From Arthrobacter_B citreus (lineage in GTDB: Bacteria > Actinomycetota > Actinomycetes > Actinomycetales > Micrococcaceae), in the NCBI RefSeq assembly GCF_042429235.1, contig NZ_JBHMBA010000002.1: a stretch of DNA of 64,000 nucleotides. One strand, given 5' to 3'. Positions 26,301 to 34,887 of this stretch are shown piece after piece. Position 1 is the first letter of the stretch. Each line of letters starts with the position of its first letter. The position numbers and the translations under genes were made by a program. The notes beneath the pieces were generated by a model. The model searched no databases. It had not been told where the DNA came from and saw only the letters and a program-made list of their open reading frames with translations.

Positions 26301-27079
26301 AGACGCACGAGAGTGCGGAACCAGGGAACGGCGCCGCTGACGGCAAGCCCGCGCAAGCACCGAAGGTTTCCACGGATGTGCCGCCCGCGGAATCTGACAC
26401 CGACGCAGGCACCGTCCTGCAGATTCAGGGGGAGACGGTTGTGGTGCCCCGCCGCGACCGCCGCCAGCCGGTCCAGGAGGAGTCACGCTTCACCTTGGAG
26501 AGCCTGACCGAGGCCTTCAACGAGGTTGCAGCCGCAGCCTCGCCGGAGGGGCGGTCAACCGAAGGGCGGTCAGCCGAAGGACGGTCAGCCCAGGGACGGT
26601 CAACCGAAGGACGGCAGGAGCCGGACAACACTGAGGCGGCCCCGCGGCGGCAGTCAGCCCGGGCTCCCCGGCGGTCGCGGCGCAGCAGCGCACCCGCCCG
26701 GAACGTGCAGACTCCCGTGCAGAGTCCCTTGCAGGCCGAACCGGCACCGGCACAGGAAACCCCCGCGGTTGCCCAGCCTGCCGCTGTCCAGTCAGCGCCT
26801 GCCCAGCCTGCAGCTGAGCACTCCGCGCCTTCGCAGCCTGCCGCTTCGGCCGCAGCGCCTGTCCGGGCTCCGCGCCGCCGCCGTGCCGCGGGAAGTCCGC
26901 AGGGTGCCGCGGGAGCTGACGCGATCCAGACCGGCGGTGCTGAGCGTGCTGCGGCACCTGTAGCCGTCCGCCATGCTGCTGCACCGGCTGTGGCTGCGCA
27001 GAAGCAGGAGAAGCGCCGGGAGCCCGCCGACGGCGCCCCCGTCATCCTCGGTGTCGGTGTGCCGGCTTCGGAGCTGTAG
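23327..27079 (+). CDS. rne: Ribonuclease E/G with long disordered tails
   Basis: A 1250-residue endoribonuclease for rRNA and mRNA processing. The folded core spans about 440-890: an S1 domain (GNVYVGKVQNVLPSMEAAFVDIG, about 507), the DNase I-like catalytic part with VVDVNTGKF (about 766) and VIDFIDM (about 811), and the zinc-link CEACAGRG (about 870). The first 430 residues are Ala/Pro/Glu-rich with basic patches such as RRRSRRGRNRTR. The last about 350 are also low complexity and include five EGRS-type repeats (about 1073-1098). The tails probably scaffold other RNA-decay proteins. It is upstream of rplU-rpmA-obg. Confidence 0.93.
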   Translation: MSEALNKDLAANGGLPAGEKTADTAPVDSAPTESAPVKEPVKRATRSRRKSVAASAPEASSDAAETTAAAVEAPAAAAAEAPAEGAPAEKPKRVRAPRRKTVPAGKAAADASPDEASSADAAPSSDAAPTSDAPSAEAAPETDAPVKAVRRRRAPAKKAAETPEATAAAAETAPETAAPESAAVETSKDETADAPAPEAKAAPKTRTRRRPAKAAEKAAEKASAEAAENAGEEAAAAAAADDTAAAPGSAAAAEALPAKTEAAQEEPVKEEAAEEAAKEETAEADNASSLNPFAVPALPLFHAPDLTAVRAVPVHDGAEDADEDDDSADGNRSRRRSRRGRNRTRNASPARSEGSGSDAADSEQDASPADGAAGPDTAEGVTSRRRRRRRRGDADLELTGGADDDPPNTVTRVRAPRAHADAPVSDRVTSVKGSTRLEAKKQRRRESRESGRRRHVITEAEFLARRESVDRQMIVRQRDERIQIGVLEDGVLAEHFVSNTQQDSLIGNVYVGKVQNVLPSMEAAFVDIGRGRNAVLYAGEVNWDAAGLDGQPRRIELALKSGDSVLVQVTKDPVGHKGARLTSQISLPGRYLVYVPGGSMTGISRKLPDVERNRLKKILKDHLPQDAGVIVRTAAEGASEEELMNDINRLRAQWESIEAKAKSTKTLAPELLYGEPDLTIKVVRDVFNEDFSKLIVSGDEAWDTIEAYVTYVAPDLVGRLEKWTKDEDIFAASRIDEQIAKALDRKVFLPSGGSLVIDRTEAMTVVDVNTGKFTGSGGNLEETVTKNNLEAAEEVVRQLRLRDIGGIIVIDFIDMVLEANRDLVLRRLVECLGRDRTKHQVAEVTSLGLVQMTRKRMGTGLLEVFGEECEACAGRGVITHEVPVEHRRSTSHNSAGNGAAAHAVSEDNHQQHLRQEKQSRGDRKRNRSRGQGTPQQAAAAAAAADETVKTEEAGNGEAERQAKAKAEAARAALATIAAATAAAAASAHDAVETHESAEPGNGAADGKPAQAPKVSTDVPPAESDTDAGTVLQIQGETVVVPRRDRRQPVQEESRFTLESLTEAFNEVAAAASPEGRSTEGRSAEGRSAQGRSTEGRQEPDNTEAAPRRQSARAPRRSRRSSAPARNVQTPVQSPLQAEPAPAQETPAVAQPAAVQSAPAQPAAEHSAPSQPAASAAAPVRAPRRRRAAGSPQGAAGADAIQTGGAERAAAPVAVRHAAAPAVAAQKQEKRREPADGAPVILGVGVPASEL

Positions 27080-27130
27080 CCGGCCCCGGAGCACTCCAGG
27101 AACAGCCGCGGCGCCGTCTGCACAAGCGCT

Positions 27131-27180
27131 GAAGAGGAGGCGGTCAACCCCAAAACCGGGGTTGGCCGCCTCCTCTTCCG
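27131..27180 (+). terminator. Hairpin after rne
   Basis: GAAGAGGAGGCGG and CAACCCC pair with GGGGTTG and CCGCCTCCTCTTC around AAAACC. The stem is very strong but is followed by CCG rather than a T-run. Confidence 0.6.
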
Positions 27181-27209
27181 TCCGGAGGCGGCAGGTCCTC
27201 CGGAAATGC

Positions 27210-27429
27210 TATAAAGTAGAGCGAGAGCAGTGACGTCCGATGAGGGCGGTGCGCGCGGAGTGCCAGCATTTGCGGGTTATCGGTTGCGTAGCGTAACCTT
27301 GAACTTCGGTGCGAACGCCTTCCAACCGTTTATCGGATACAGGGCGTGACTGCATGGCGCAAGGCGGGCATATTCGGCTCAGCTAAATGCGCATCCAAGT
27401 ATTAAACGTCGAGAGAAGTGAGTTCCCAA
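27210..27429 (+). promoter_or_regulatory. Promoter and 200-base leader of rplU
   Basis: TATAAAG at 27210-27216 is the best -10 match in the region, with no clear -35. The following 200 bases up to the rplU start have no open frame of note and include inverted segments around 27280-27330. A long leader before L21 could hold autoregulation, but no known motif was recognised. Confidence 0.4.
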
Positions 27430-27741
27430 GTGGTGTACGCGATTGTCCGCGCTGGCGGCCGCCAAGAAAAGGTTTCCGTCGGAGACCTCGTAACCCTGGA
27501 CCGCGTCCCCGGTGGAGCCGGCAGCACCTTTGAGCTGCCCGCCCTGCTATTGGTTGATGGCGACCAGGTCACCTCTTCCGCACAGGACCTGGCTAAGGTC
27601 ACCGTGACGGCAGAGATCGTTGAGAATTTTCGGGGTCCGAAGATTGTCATCCAGAAGTTCAAGAACAAGACCGGCTACAAGAAGCGTCAGGGCTACCGCT
27701 CCTCGCTGACCAAGGTCAAGGTTACGTCCATCAACTCCTGA
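27430..27741 (+). CDS. rplU: 50S ribosomal protein L21
   Basis: A 103-residue protein of the large subunit: VYAIVRAGGRQEKVSVGD at the N-terminus, then GPKIVIQKFKNKTGYKKRQGYR, the 23S-binding L21 signature. GTG 27430 gives the usual N-terminus; an in-frame GTG 27418 would add four residues. It is co-transcribed with rpmA. Confidence 0.97.
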   Translation: MVYAIVRAGGRQEKVSVGDLVTLDRVPGGAGSTFELPALLLVDGDQVTSSAQDLAKVTVTAEIVENFRGPKIVIQKFKNKTGYKKRQGYRSSLTKVKVTSINS

Positions 27742-27832
27742 TTCTCGTGCCGGCTCCATAAGGAGCCGGGAACGCGGGAAGCATCCCGCCCCTGAGTTTC
27801 ATAATCAGTAAAGCAAAGGCAGGCAGTAGAAA

Positions 27833-28096
27833 ATGGCACATAAGAAAGGTGCGAGTTCCACTCGCAACGGTCGCGACTCCAACGCCCAGTACCTTGGCGT
27901 AAAGCGTTTCGGTGGCCAGGTTGTCAAGGCAGGCGAAATCATCGTCCGCCAGCGTGGCACCCACTTCCACCCGGGCGAGGGCGTTGGCCGCGGAGGCGAC
28001 GACACACTGTTCGCCCTCGAAGCTGGTGCAGTTGAATTCGGCAGCCGTCGCGGCCGCCGCGTCGTGAACATCGTGGCTGCTGCAGCCGCCGAGTAA
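27833..28096 (+). CDS. rpmA: 50S ribosomal protein L27
   Basis: An 87-residue protein whose N-terminal tail, MAHKKGASSTRNGRDS, reaches the peptidyl-transferase centre. GTHFHPGEGVGRGGDDTLFA is the family signature. There is no cleavable N-terminal extension of the Firmicute type. It lies 91 bases after rplU, the standard pair ahead of obg. Confidence 0.98.
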   Translation: MAHKKGASSTRNGRDSNAQYLGVKRFGGQVVKAGEIIVRQRGTHFHPGEGVGRGGDDTLFALEAGAVEFGSRRGRRVVNIVAAAAAE

Positions 28097-28117
28097 TCAC
28101 CGGCAATAAGCTTTTCC

Positions 28118-28155
28118 GACGGGGCGGGCCTGATGGCCCGCCCCGTCATCTTTTA
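28118..28155 (+). terminator. Intrinsic terminator after rpmA
   Basis: GACGGGGCGGGCC pairs with GGCCCGCCCCGTC around TGAT, followed by ATCTTTT. Confidence 0.85.
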
Positions 28156-28201
28156 AGCCGAGTAGAATTGGCATGATCCAAAAATTCCTTGAAGGAGAAC
28201 C

Positions 28202-29776
28202 ATGGCCAGCTTTGTAGACCGTGTAGTACTGCATGTTTCGGGCGGTACAGGCGGCCATGGTTGCGTGTCCGTTAAGCGTGAAAAATTCAAGCCCCTGGGT
28301 GGGCCCGACGGCGGCAACGGCGGCGACGGCGGTGACGTCATCCTGCGCGTGGACTCCAGCGCCACCACCCTGCTGGACTACCACCACCTTCCGCACCGCC
28401 ACGCCACCAACGGCGGCAACGGCATGGGCGACTGGCGCAACGGCAAGACCGGCGAAACGCTGATCCTTCCCGTGCCGGACGGCACCGTGGTCAAGAGCAA
28501 GGACGGCGAAGTCCTGGCCGACCTCGTGGGCGAGGGAACCGAATACATTGCAGCCGCGGGCGGTCAGGGCGGCCTCGGCAACTCCTCGCTGTCTTCACAG
28601 AAGCGCAAGGCGCCCGGCTTTGCCCTGCTGGGCATCCCCGGGGACGAGCGGGACATTGTCCTGGAACTCAAGTCCATTGCCGACATTGCCCTGGTGGGTT
28701 TCCCCTCCGCCGGCAAGTCCTCGCTGATCGCTGCCATGTCCGCGGCGCGGCCCAAGATCGCCGACTACCCCTTCACCACCCTCGTACCGAACCTCGGCGT
28801 CGTGCAGGCCGGTGATGTCCGCTTCACTGTGGCCGACGTTCCCGGACTTATTGAAGGTGCTTCCGAGGGCAAGGGACTCGGCCATAACTTCCTGCGCCAT
28901 GTGGAGCGGTGCGCCGCCCTGGTCCACGTGCTCGACTGCGCCGCCCTCGAAACCGACCGTGACCCGCTGGGTGATCTGGACGTCATCGAGAAGGAACTCG
29001 AGAAGTACGCCGTCGACATGAGCTTCGCCGGCACCGACGGTGACGTTGTGCCGTTGAATGAGCGCCCGCGCCTGGTCGCCCTGAACAAGGTTGACGTCCC
29101 CGACGGCCGCGACATGGCCGAATTTGTCCGGCCTGAGCTGGAGAAGCGCGGCTACCGCGTGTTCGAGGTGTCCGCATCCAGCCACGAGGGCCTGAAGGCT
29201 CTCGGGTATGCCATGGCCGAGATTGTCCGTGACGCGCGCTCCGCCGTGCAGGCCGCCCCGCCGCGGGTCAAGACCCCCACGCTGCGCGTGCGCAACGTGG
29301 ACGGCAAGGGTGGTTTCACCATCCGCAAGGAAGAGCGGAACCTCGAGCCGCTGTTCCGCGTCCTTGGCGACAAGCCGGTGCGCTGGGTCCAGCAGACCGA
29401 CTTCACCAACGATGAAGCCGTGGGCTACCTTGCCGACCGCCTGGCCAAGCTCGGCGTTGAGGACAAGCTGTTCAAGGCCGGAGCCAAGCCCGGTGACGCA
29501 GTGGTGATCGGTGAGGGCGACGGCGTCGTCTTCGACTGGGAGCCGACCATGATCGGCGGCGCCGAGCTTCTGGCAGCATCGCCGCGCGGTTCAGATATCC
29601 GCATCGAGGAGTTCTCCCGGCCCACGCGTGAGGAAAAGCGCGAAGACCACCAGAAGCGCCGCGACGCCCGCGCCGCAGCCCGTGAGGAACTGGAAACCGA
29701 GCGCCGTGCAGGCATCTGGACCGAATCGGTGAACTACAAGCACAACAAGCCCGCGGAGTCGAAAGACAGCGAATAA
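28202..29776 (+). CDS. obg: GTPase Obg (CgtA)
   Basis: A 524-residue GTPase for late 50S assembly and stress signalling. The Gly-rich Obg domain (about 2-158, GGDGGDGGDV and GGxGG repeats) is followed by the G domain with G1 GFPSAGKSS (about 166), G3 DVPG and G4 NKVD, and then the OCT domain (about 350-430). A charged C-terminal tail of about 60 residues (EEKREDHQKRRDARAAARE) may form a helix. AAGGAG precedes ATG 28202. Confidence 0.97.
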   Translation: MASFVDRVVLHVSGGTGGHGCVSVKREKFKPLGGPDGGNGGDGGDVILRVDSSATTLLDYHHLPHRHATNGGNGMGDWRNGKTGETLILPVPDGTVVKSKDGEVLADLVGEGTEYIAAAGGQGGLGNSSLSSQKRKAPGFALLGIPGDERDIVLELKSIADIALVGFPSAGKSSLIAAMSAARPKIADYPFTTLVPNLGVVQAGDVRFTVADVPGLIEGASEGKGLGHNFLRHVERCAALVHVLDCAALETDRDPLGDLDVIEKELEKYAVDMSFAGTDGDVVPLNERPRLVALNKVDVPDGRDMAEFVRPELEKRGYRVFEVSASSHEGLKALGYAMAEIVRDARSAVQAAPPRVKTPTLRVRNVDGKGGFTIRKEERNLEPLFRVLGDKPVRWVQQTDFTNDEAVGYLADRLAKLGVEDKLFKAGAKPGDAVVIGEGDGVVFDWEPTMIGGAELLAASPRGSDIRIEEFSRPTREEKREDHQKRRDARAAAREELETERRAGIWTESVNYKHNKPAESKDSE

Positions 29777-29828
29777 CGGCTTAACACACCCCGCCCGGGT
29801 GCGGGGATACGCATAGGGTGGTGGGGAC

Positions 29829-31082
29829 ATGACTGAGAACACATCATCCCACCACCCTGTCCCTGCACCGCGGCGGGCGCTCCGCTCGCGTTCCGGCCTT
29901 GCCCGCGCCCACCGGATTGTCGTCAAAGTAGGCTCGTCCTCGCTGACCTCCGTTGCCGGCGGCATCTCTGACGAAGCCCTCAGCGGGCTCGCGGATGTCC
30001 TCGCCGCCCGCCGCGCGCAGGGAACCGAAATCATCCTGGTGTCCTCCGGCGCGATTTCCGCCGGACTGGCACCCCTGGGGCTGACCAAGCGCCCCACTCA
30101 GCTTTCCTCGCAGCAGGCGGCAGCTTCCGTGGGACAGGGGCTTCTGATGGCCCGGTACACGGAAGCGTTCGGCAAACACGGCGTGACCGTCAGCCAGGTG
30201 CTGCTGACCATCGAAGACCTGATGCGCCGAACCCACCATGCCAACGCCCACCGTGCCATGGAGCGGCTCCTCAATTACGGCGTGGTGCCCATCGTCAACG
30301 AAAACGACACAGTGGCCAGCCACGAAATCCGCTTCGGCGACAATGACCGCCTCGCAGCACTGGTGGCGCATCTGGTCAAAGCCGATGCACTGATCCTGCT
30401 TTCCGACGTCGACGCCCTGTACGACGGCCCGCCCTCCGAAGGCGCGGTGCGTATCCCAGAAGTGGCCGGGAAAAAAGACCTCGAAGACGTGCGCATCGGC
30501 AAGGTTGGCCGCGCAGGTGTGGGGACGGGCGGCATGGCCACCAAGGTGGAGGCCGCCACGATCGCCGCTGAATCCGGCATCCCCGCACTGGTAACGTCCA
30601 CGGCCAACGCTGCCGCCGCGCTGGCCGGGGAGGACGTGGGAACGTGGTTCACCGGACGCGGCCGCCGCCAGTCCATGCGCCTGCTGTGGCTGGCCCATGT
30701 GGCACGCCTGCAGGGCACCCTGGTGGTCGACGACGGCGCCGCCAGGGCGGTCGCGGACCGGCGCCGCTCCCTGCTGCCGGCGGGAATCGTGTCAGTTGAC
30801 GGCCACTTTGAGCCCGGAGACCCGGTTGCCGTGGCCAGCCAGGACGGCACCGTTATTGCCCATGGGCTGACCAACTACGGGTCCGACGAACTGCCGCAGA
30901 TGCTCGGCCGGTCCACCCGTGAACTTTCCAAGGAATTGGGGCGCGCCTACGAGCGGGCCGTGGTGCACGTCAACGACCTGGTCGTCCTGCAGGACGGCAC
31001 GCACCTGGCCGTCCCCGAATCCCCGGCCGCAGCGGGTTCCTCCGTTGCGCGCCCTGAGACCCTCAATACACTGGGAGCATGA
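29829..31082 (+). CDS. proB: Glutamate 5-kinase
   Basis: A 417-residue enzyme making the first step of proline synthesis. The amino-acid kinase domain has RIVVKVGSSSLTS, NENDTVA and GTGGMATKVEAA. A C-terminal PUA domain begins near residue 300 (LPAGIVSVDGHFEPGDPV). The stop overlaps the proA start by four bases, so the two are coupled. Confidence 0.96.
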   Translation: MTENTSSHHPVPAPRRALRSRSGLARAHRIVVKVGSSSLTSVAGGISDEALSGLADVLAARRAQGTEIILVSSGAISAGLAPLGLTKRPTQLSSQQAAASVGQGLLMARYTEAFGKHGVTVSQVLLTIEDLMRRTHHANAHRAMERLLNYGVVPIVNENDTVASHEIRFGDNDRLAALVAHLVKADALILLSDVDALYDGPPSEGAVRIPEVAGKKDLEDVRIGKVGRAGVGTGGMATKVEAATIAAESGIPALVTSTANAAAALAGEDVGTWFTGRGRRQSMRLLWLAHVARLQGTLVVDDGAARAVADRRRSLLPAGIVSVDGHFEPGDPVAVASQDGTVIAHGLTNYGSDELPQMLGRSTRELSKELGRAYERAVVHVNDLVVLQDGTHLAVPESPAAAGSSVARPETLNTLGA

Positions 31083-32407
31083 GCGCCGTGAACACATCAG
31101 TGACCAACTCGCCCGAAACACAGGATGCCGGAGCGGACACCGCTGCAGATGAGGCCGTCGCCGGAGTCCATGCCGCTGCCGACCGCGCCCGCATTGCCTC
31201 CCGCCGCCTGGCCCGCGCCAACCGGGCATGGAAGGATCTGGGCCTGCGGGAGATTGCCGGGAACCTCGTCGCCAAGCGGGACCTGATTCTCGCGGCCAAC
31301 GCCGGGGATGTCGCCGCAGGCCGGGCCAAGGGAACCTCGCCGGCAATGCTGGACCGCCTCACCCTGACTCCGGAACGGATCGAGGGACTTGCCGACGCGC
31401 TGGAAAAGCTGGCCGGCCTGCCCGATCCCGTCGGATCCGTTGCCCGCGGCCAAACACTGCCCAACGGGCTTCGCCTGCGGCAGGTGCACGTTCCGCTGGG
31501 AGTGGTGGCGGCGATTTACGAAGCGCGGCCCAACGTCACGGTCGATATTGCCGGGCTCGCGCTGAAAAGCGGCAACTCAGTCATTCTGCGCGGTGGCAGC
31601 GCCGCGGCCCAGACCAATGCCGTGCTCGTGGACATCATCCGGGATTCGCTCGACGCCGTGGGGCTCCCGTCTGACGCGGTGCAGGGCGTGGATGCTTACG
31701 GCCGCGCCGGCGCCAACGCGCTCATGAAGGCCCGCGGAAAGATCGACGTCCTCATTCCGCGGGGCGGACGGGACCTGATCCAGACGGTTGTGGCCAATGC
31801 CGCCGTGCCGGTCATCGAAACCGGAGAAGGCAACGTCCACATTTACCTGGACCAAAGTGCTCCGGTGGAGATGGCGGTGGACATCCTGCTCAACGCCAAG
31901 ACCCAGCGGCCCAGCGTCTGCAATACCGTCGAGACCCTGCTGGTGCACCGTGACGCCGACGCTGCGGCCGACGTGCTGGCCGCCCTGGCGGCCGCGGGGG
32001 TGCGGCTGCACGCCGATGCGCGGGTTCGTGCCGTTCTCCCGGCGGGCATCGAGTCAGATGCTGCGGGGGAGGAGGACTGGGGGCGGGAATACATGGACCT
32101 GGATCTGGCCGTCGCCATGGTGGATGACATGGATGAAGCGCTGGAGCACATCCGCCGCTGGAGCACCGGCCACACTGAAGCGATCATCACCAATGATCTG
32201 GCGAACGCTGAGCGCTTCATCGCGGAAATTGATTCAGCGGCGGTTATCGTGAACGCTTCGACCCGGTTTACCGACGGCGGGGAGCTGGGGCTGGGCGCCG
32301 AAGTGGGCATTTCCACCCAGAAGCTCCATGCGCGCGGTCCGATGGGGCTGCGTGAGCTGACCACCACCAAATGGATCGTCCAGGGCGACGGCCACATCAG
32401 GATTTGA
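31079..32407 (+). CDS. proA: Glutamate-5-semialdehyde dehydrogenase (gamma-glutamyl phosphate reductase)
   Basis: A 442-residue NADPH-dependent reductase of the second step of proline synthesis. The catalytic cysteine is in QRPSVCNTVETLL, with EARPNVTVDIAGLALKSGN and RGPMGLRELTT as family signatures. ATGA overlap with proB sets the start. An N-terminal extension of about 25 residues (Ser/Thr/Asp-rich) precedes the conserved domain. Confidence 0.96.
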   Translation: MSAVNTSVTNSPETQDAGADTAADEAVAGVHAAADRARIASRRLARANRAWKDLGLREIAGNLVAKRDLILAANAGDVAAGRAKGTSPAMLDRLTLTPERIEGLADALEKLAGLPDPVGSVARGQTLPNGLRLRQVHVPLGVVAAIYEARPNVTVDIAGLALKSGNSVILRGGSAAAQTNAVLVDIIRDSLDAVGLPSDAVQGVDAYGRAGANALMKARGKIDVLIPRGGRDLIQTVVANAAVPVIETGEGNVHIYLDQSAPVEMAVDILLNAKTQRPSVCNTVETLLVHRDADAAADVLAALAAAGVRLHADARVRAVLPAGIESDAAGEEDWGREYMDLDLAVAMVDDMDEALEHIRRWSTGHTEAIITNDLANAERFIAEIDSAAVIVNASTRFTDGGELGLGAEVGISTQKLHARGPMGLRELTTTKWIVQGDGHIRI

Positions 32408-32412
32408 GAGCT

Positions 32413-32466
32413 GCAGACAGGATGCATCCCCGGGCGTGAGGCGCGCGCGGGTGCAGCCTGTCTGCG
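32413..32466 (+). terminator. Hairpin terminator of proBA
   Basis: GCAGACAGG, TGCA and CCC pair with GGG, TGCA and CCTGTCTGC as a long, slightly bulged stem 5 bases after the proA stop. No T-run follows. Confidence 0.6.
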
Positions 32467-32547
32467 CTTACGCGTAGACTTGAAGTAAACCACTGCGCCG
32501 CCGGCCTGCCGGCGGAACAAATACTCATAGCTTTCTGAGGGAGATCC

Positions 32548-32787
32548 ATGCTGATCCAGCTTTCCAGCGCCGTACTTGCTGCCAGTGAGGCGGCCGAAGC
32601 GCACGTGTCGATTCCGATGCACCCGGTCATGTATGGCGTGATCATCATGGGCGTGCTGCTGGCGCTGATGTTCGCCACCGTTTCCTTCACCAGCTTGGGC
32701 CACCGCCACGAGGTTACGCCGGAACACGTTGACCCCCAGCGCCAGTTCCCGAACAAGCACGACCACGGCCAGGGCATCGAGGGCTGA
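32548..32787 (+). CDS. Small single-pass membrane protein
   Basis: A 79-residue hypothetical protein with one membrane helix (about 28-50, VMYGVIIMGVLLALMFATVSF) and a His-rich, charged tail (GHRHEVTPEHV, NKHDHGQG). AGGGAGA precedes the ATG. It sits 7 bases before nadD and is probably co-transcribed. Similar small proteins stand before nadD in related genera. No function is known. Confidence 0.75.
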   Translation: MLIQLSSAVLAASEAAEAHVSIPMHPVMYGVIIMGVLLALMFATVSFTSLGHRHEVTPEHVDPQRQFPNKHDHGQGIEG

Positions 32788-32794
32788 TTCCTCC

Positions 32795-33475
32795 GTGGAA
32801 TCAGTGGGAACAACCGTGTCGGCCGTGCAGCCCCAACAGGATCAGCGGCCGCTGCGCCTGGGCGTGATGGGTGGAACCTTCGACCCGATCCATCACGGCC
32901 ACCTCGTTGCCGCCAGCGAAGTGGCATCCGTGTTCGACTTGGACGAAGTGGTTTTTGTGCCAACGGGAGAGCCGTGGCACAAGTCAGCCAGGGAGGTCAG
33001 CCCGGCCGAGCACCGCTACTTGATGACGGTGATCGCGACGGCGTCGAATCCCCGGTTCACCGTCAGCCGCGTCGATATCGACCGGCCGGGGCCGACCTAT
33101 ACCATTGACACTCTCCGCGACCTCCGGGAAGCGCGTCCCGAGGCGGAGCTTTTCTTTATCACCGGCGCTGATGCCATGGCCCAGATCCTGTCCTGGAAAG
33201 ACATCCAGGAACTGTGGTCGCTGGCTCACTTCGTGGGGGTCACCCGCCCGGGCCACGTGCTCGAGAATATGGGGCGGGACGACGTCAGCCTGCTGGAGGT
33301 TCCGGCCATGGCCATCTCCTCCACGGACTGCCGGGAGCGGGTGGCTGACGGCGATCCTGTGTGGTACCTCGTGCCGGACGGTGTGGTTCAGTACATCGCC
33401 AAGCACGGGCTGTATGAGGACGGCCCCCAGCACGTCCGGCAGTCCTCCGCAGCCACCACAGAACCCGTAGCATAA
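32795..33475 (+). CDS. nadD: Nicotinate-nucleotide adenylyltransferase
   Basis: A 226-residue enzyme forming nicotinate adenine dinucleotide in NAD synthesis. The nucleotidyl-transfer motif is GVMGGTFDPIHHGHL, followed by FITGADAM and the C-terminal ISSTDCRERV, equivalent to ISSTxIR. GTG 32795 (VESVGTT) is my choice, with GAGGG about 11 bases upstream. GTG 32804 is possible, and the conserved domain begins about residue 22. Confidence 0.93.
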   Translation: MESVGTTVSAVQPQQDQRPLRLGVMGGTFDPIHHGHLVAASEVASVFDLDEVVFVPTGEPWHKSAREVSPAEHRYLMTVIATASNPRFTVSRVDIDRPGPTYTIDTLRDLREARPEAELFFITGADAMAQILSWKDIQELWSLAHFVGVTRPGHVLENMGRDDVSLLEVPAMAISSTDCRERVADGDPVWYLVPDGVVQYIAKHGLYEDGPQHVRQSSAATTEPVA

Positions 33476-33500
33476 CCAAACGAAACCGGATGGGTAGGAA

Positions 33501-34868
33501 ATGACAAACGGTCCAGAGTCCGCAGACGCACCGCGGCGCAGCCGCCGAGCGGCTGACGTACCGGTGGACGCCCCTGTCGGGCCCCGCGAAAGGGAGTCCC
33601 AGCAGAGGGCCAGGGACCGCGAGGCCCTGCGTGCGTACAAGGCGCTGGCAGACAAGCAGGCGCGTTCCGATGATTCGGCAAATCCGCCAACCCGCCGGCA
33701 GCTGAGGTTGCAGCAGCAACAGCAGCGTGCGGCGGCCTCCGGTGGTACCGAGGCGCCTGTCCCGGGTGTAAAGCCGGCGGCTGCTCCGACGGCCAAGGCG
33801 GCACCTGCGGCGAAGACGCCCGAGGGGAAGCCAGGGAAGACGCCTGAAGCGAAGCCAGCCAAGGCCCCTGAGACGAAGCCCGCCAAGACGCCTGAGGCGA
33901 AGCCGGCCAAGGCTCCTGCCGCTAAGGCACCCGCCGCTCCCGCTGCCAAGCCGGCTGCTGCTCCCACTGCCAAGGCCAAGCGTTCGGACAAGGACTCCAC
34001 CAACGCCGGATCCATGGCTGTCGTGGATGCCGCTCCGGCTGCCCTGCCGCCGGTGCGGGAGGGCGGACGCCGCGACCGCCGCCGCCGCGCCGAGGAAACC
34101 CCGGCGCAGGGCATTCCCGCGACGGAAACGGCGTCCGGCTCTGACACCCCGGCGGATCCGAATTCGGATATCGCCGGCATGAGCGTGGAGCAGGCTCTCG
34201 TGGCGCGTGAAGCACTGCACGCGCAGGCACGCAACCAGGTTGCAGCCATGGAGGCCCTGCAGGCCGAGGACCCGCATGCCGTGGATTTGGAGTTGCTGGC
34301 CCAGCAGAAGGCGCTGGCGGAGCGTGCAGCGGTGCTGAACCGCCGGACGCAAAGCATGCAGCGGTTGTCGCAGGAAAACGAGCAGCGCAAGCCGTCGTCC
34401 AACGACCCGTCCACCGCCCACAACCTGGCGATGGTGACGCCGCTTGAGTTTGTCCGGGTGCCCGGAGTGGACCGGCCGGTCATGCGGCGCCCGCCGACGT
34501 CCCACGTCCCGGTTGTCACCCCCAACACCACAAAGCAAAACGGCAGGGAGGTCCCCGCACCGCCGCAGGGCAGCCCCCGTGCCGGAGACAAGCGCTTTGA
34601 AGTGCGCCGTTCGTCCGGTTCCACCGACGTGCGGCACTCGCGCATCCTGGCCCGGGCCGACGCCCTGGTCAATGCGCCCCTGGATCCTGCCGAGGGCGCC
34701 AAGCCCGTCGGCGCACGAAGTGCTTTCGGGCTTGACCCGTTGGACGTAAAAACGGCCGGACTCGGCCGCACCCGGCGACTGCGTTTTGTATCGCTGGGAA
34801 TTGGTGGTCTGGGTATTCTTGCCCTGATCATCTCAGTAGCAATGATCGTCGGCGGCTTTGGCAGCTGA
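33501..34868 (+). CDS. Repeat-rich hypothetical protein with C-terminal membrane anchor
   Basis: A 455-residue protein I do not recognise. Charged N-terminus, Gln-rich stretch, then about 70 residues of Ala/Pro/Lys repeats built on KTPEAKPAKAPE (about 105-165). A middle helical region (SVEQALVAREALHAQARNQVAAMEALQ) follows, and one membrane helix closes the protein (about 430-450, LGIGGLGILALIISVAMIVGG). As a tail-anchored protein, most of it would lie in the cytoplasm. It lies 19 bases before rsfS with AGGAA before its start. The position between nadD and rsfS is shared with related actinobacteria. Confidence 0.8.
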   Translation: MTNGPESADAPRRSRRAADVPVDAPVGPRERESQQRARDREALRAYKALADKQARSDDSANPPTRRQLRLQQQQQRAAASGGTEAPVPGVKPAAAPTAKAAPAAKTPEGKPGKTPEAKPAKAPETKPAKTPEAKPAKAPAAKAPAAPAAKPAAAPTAKAKRSDKDSTNAGSMAVVDAAPAALPPVREGGRRDRRRRAEETPAQGIPATETASGSDTPADPNSDIAGMSVEQALVAREALHAQARNQVAAMEALQAEDPHAVDLELLAQQKALAERAAVLNRRTQSMQRLSQENEQRKPSSNDPSTAHNLAMVTPLEFVRVPGVDRPVMRRPPTSHVPVVTPNTTKQNGREVPAPPQGSPRAGDKRFEVRRSSGSTDVRHSRILARADALVNAPLDPAEGAKPVGARSAFGLDPLDVKTAGLGRTRRLRFVSLGIGGLGILALIISVAMIVGGFGS

Positions 34869-34887
34869 TGTTAAACAAGGAGACACT

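Noticed and set aside
32984..34831. Long open frame antisense to the repeat-rich protein
   Set aside because: Artefact of Ala/Pro/Lys repeats; no recognisable domain.
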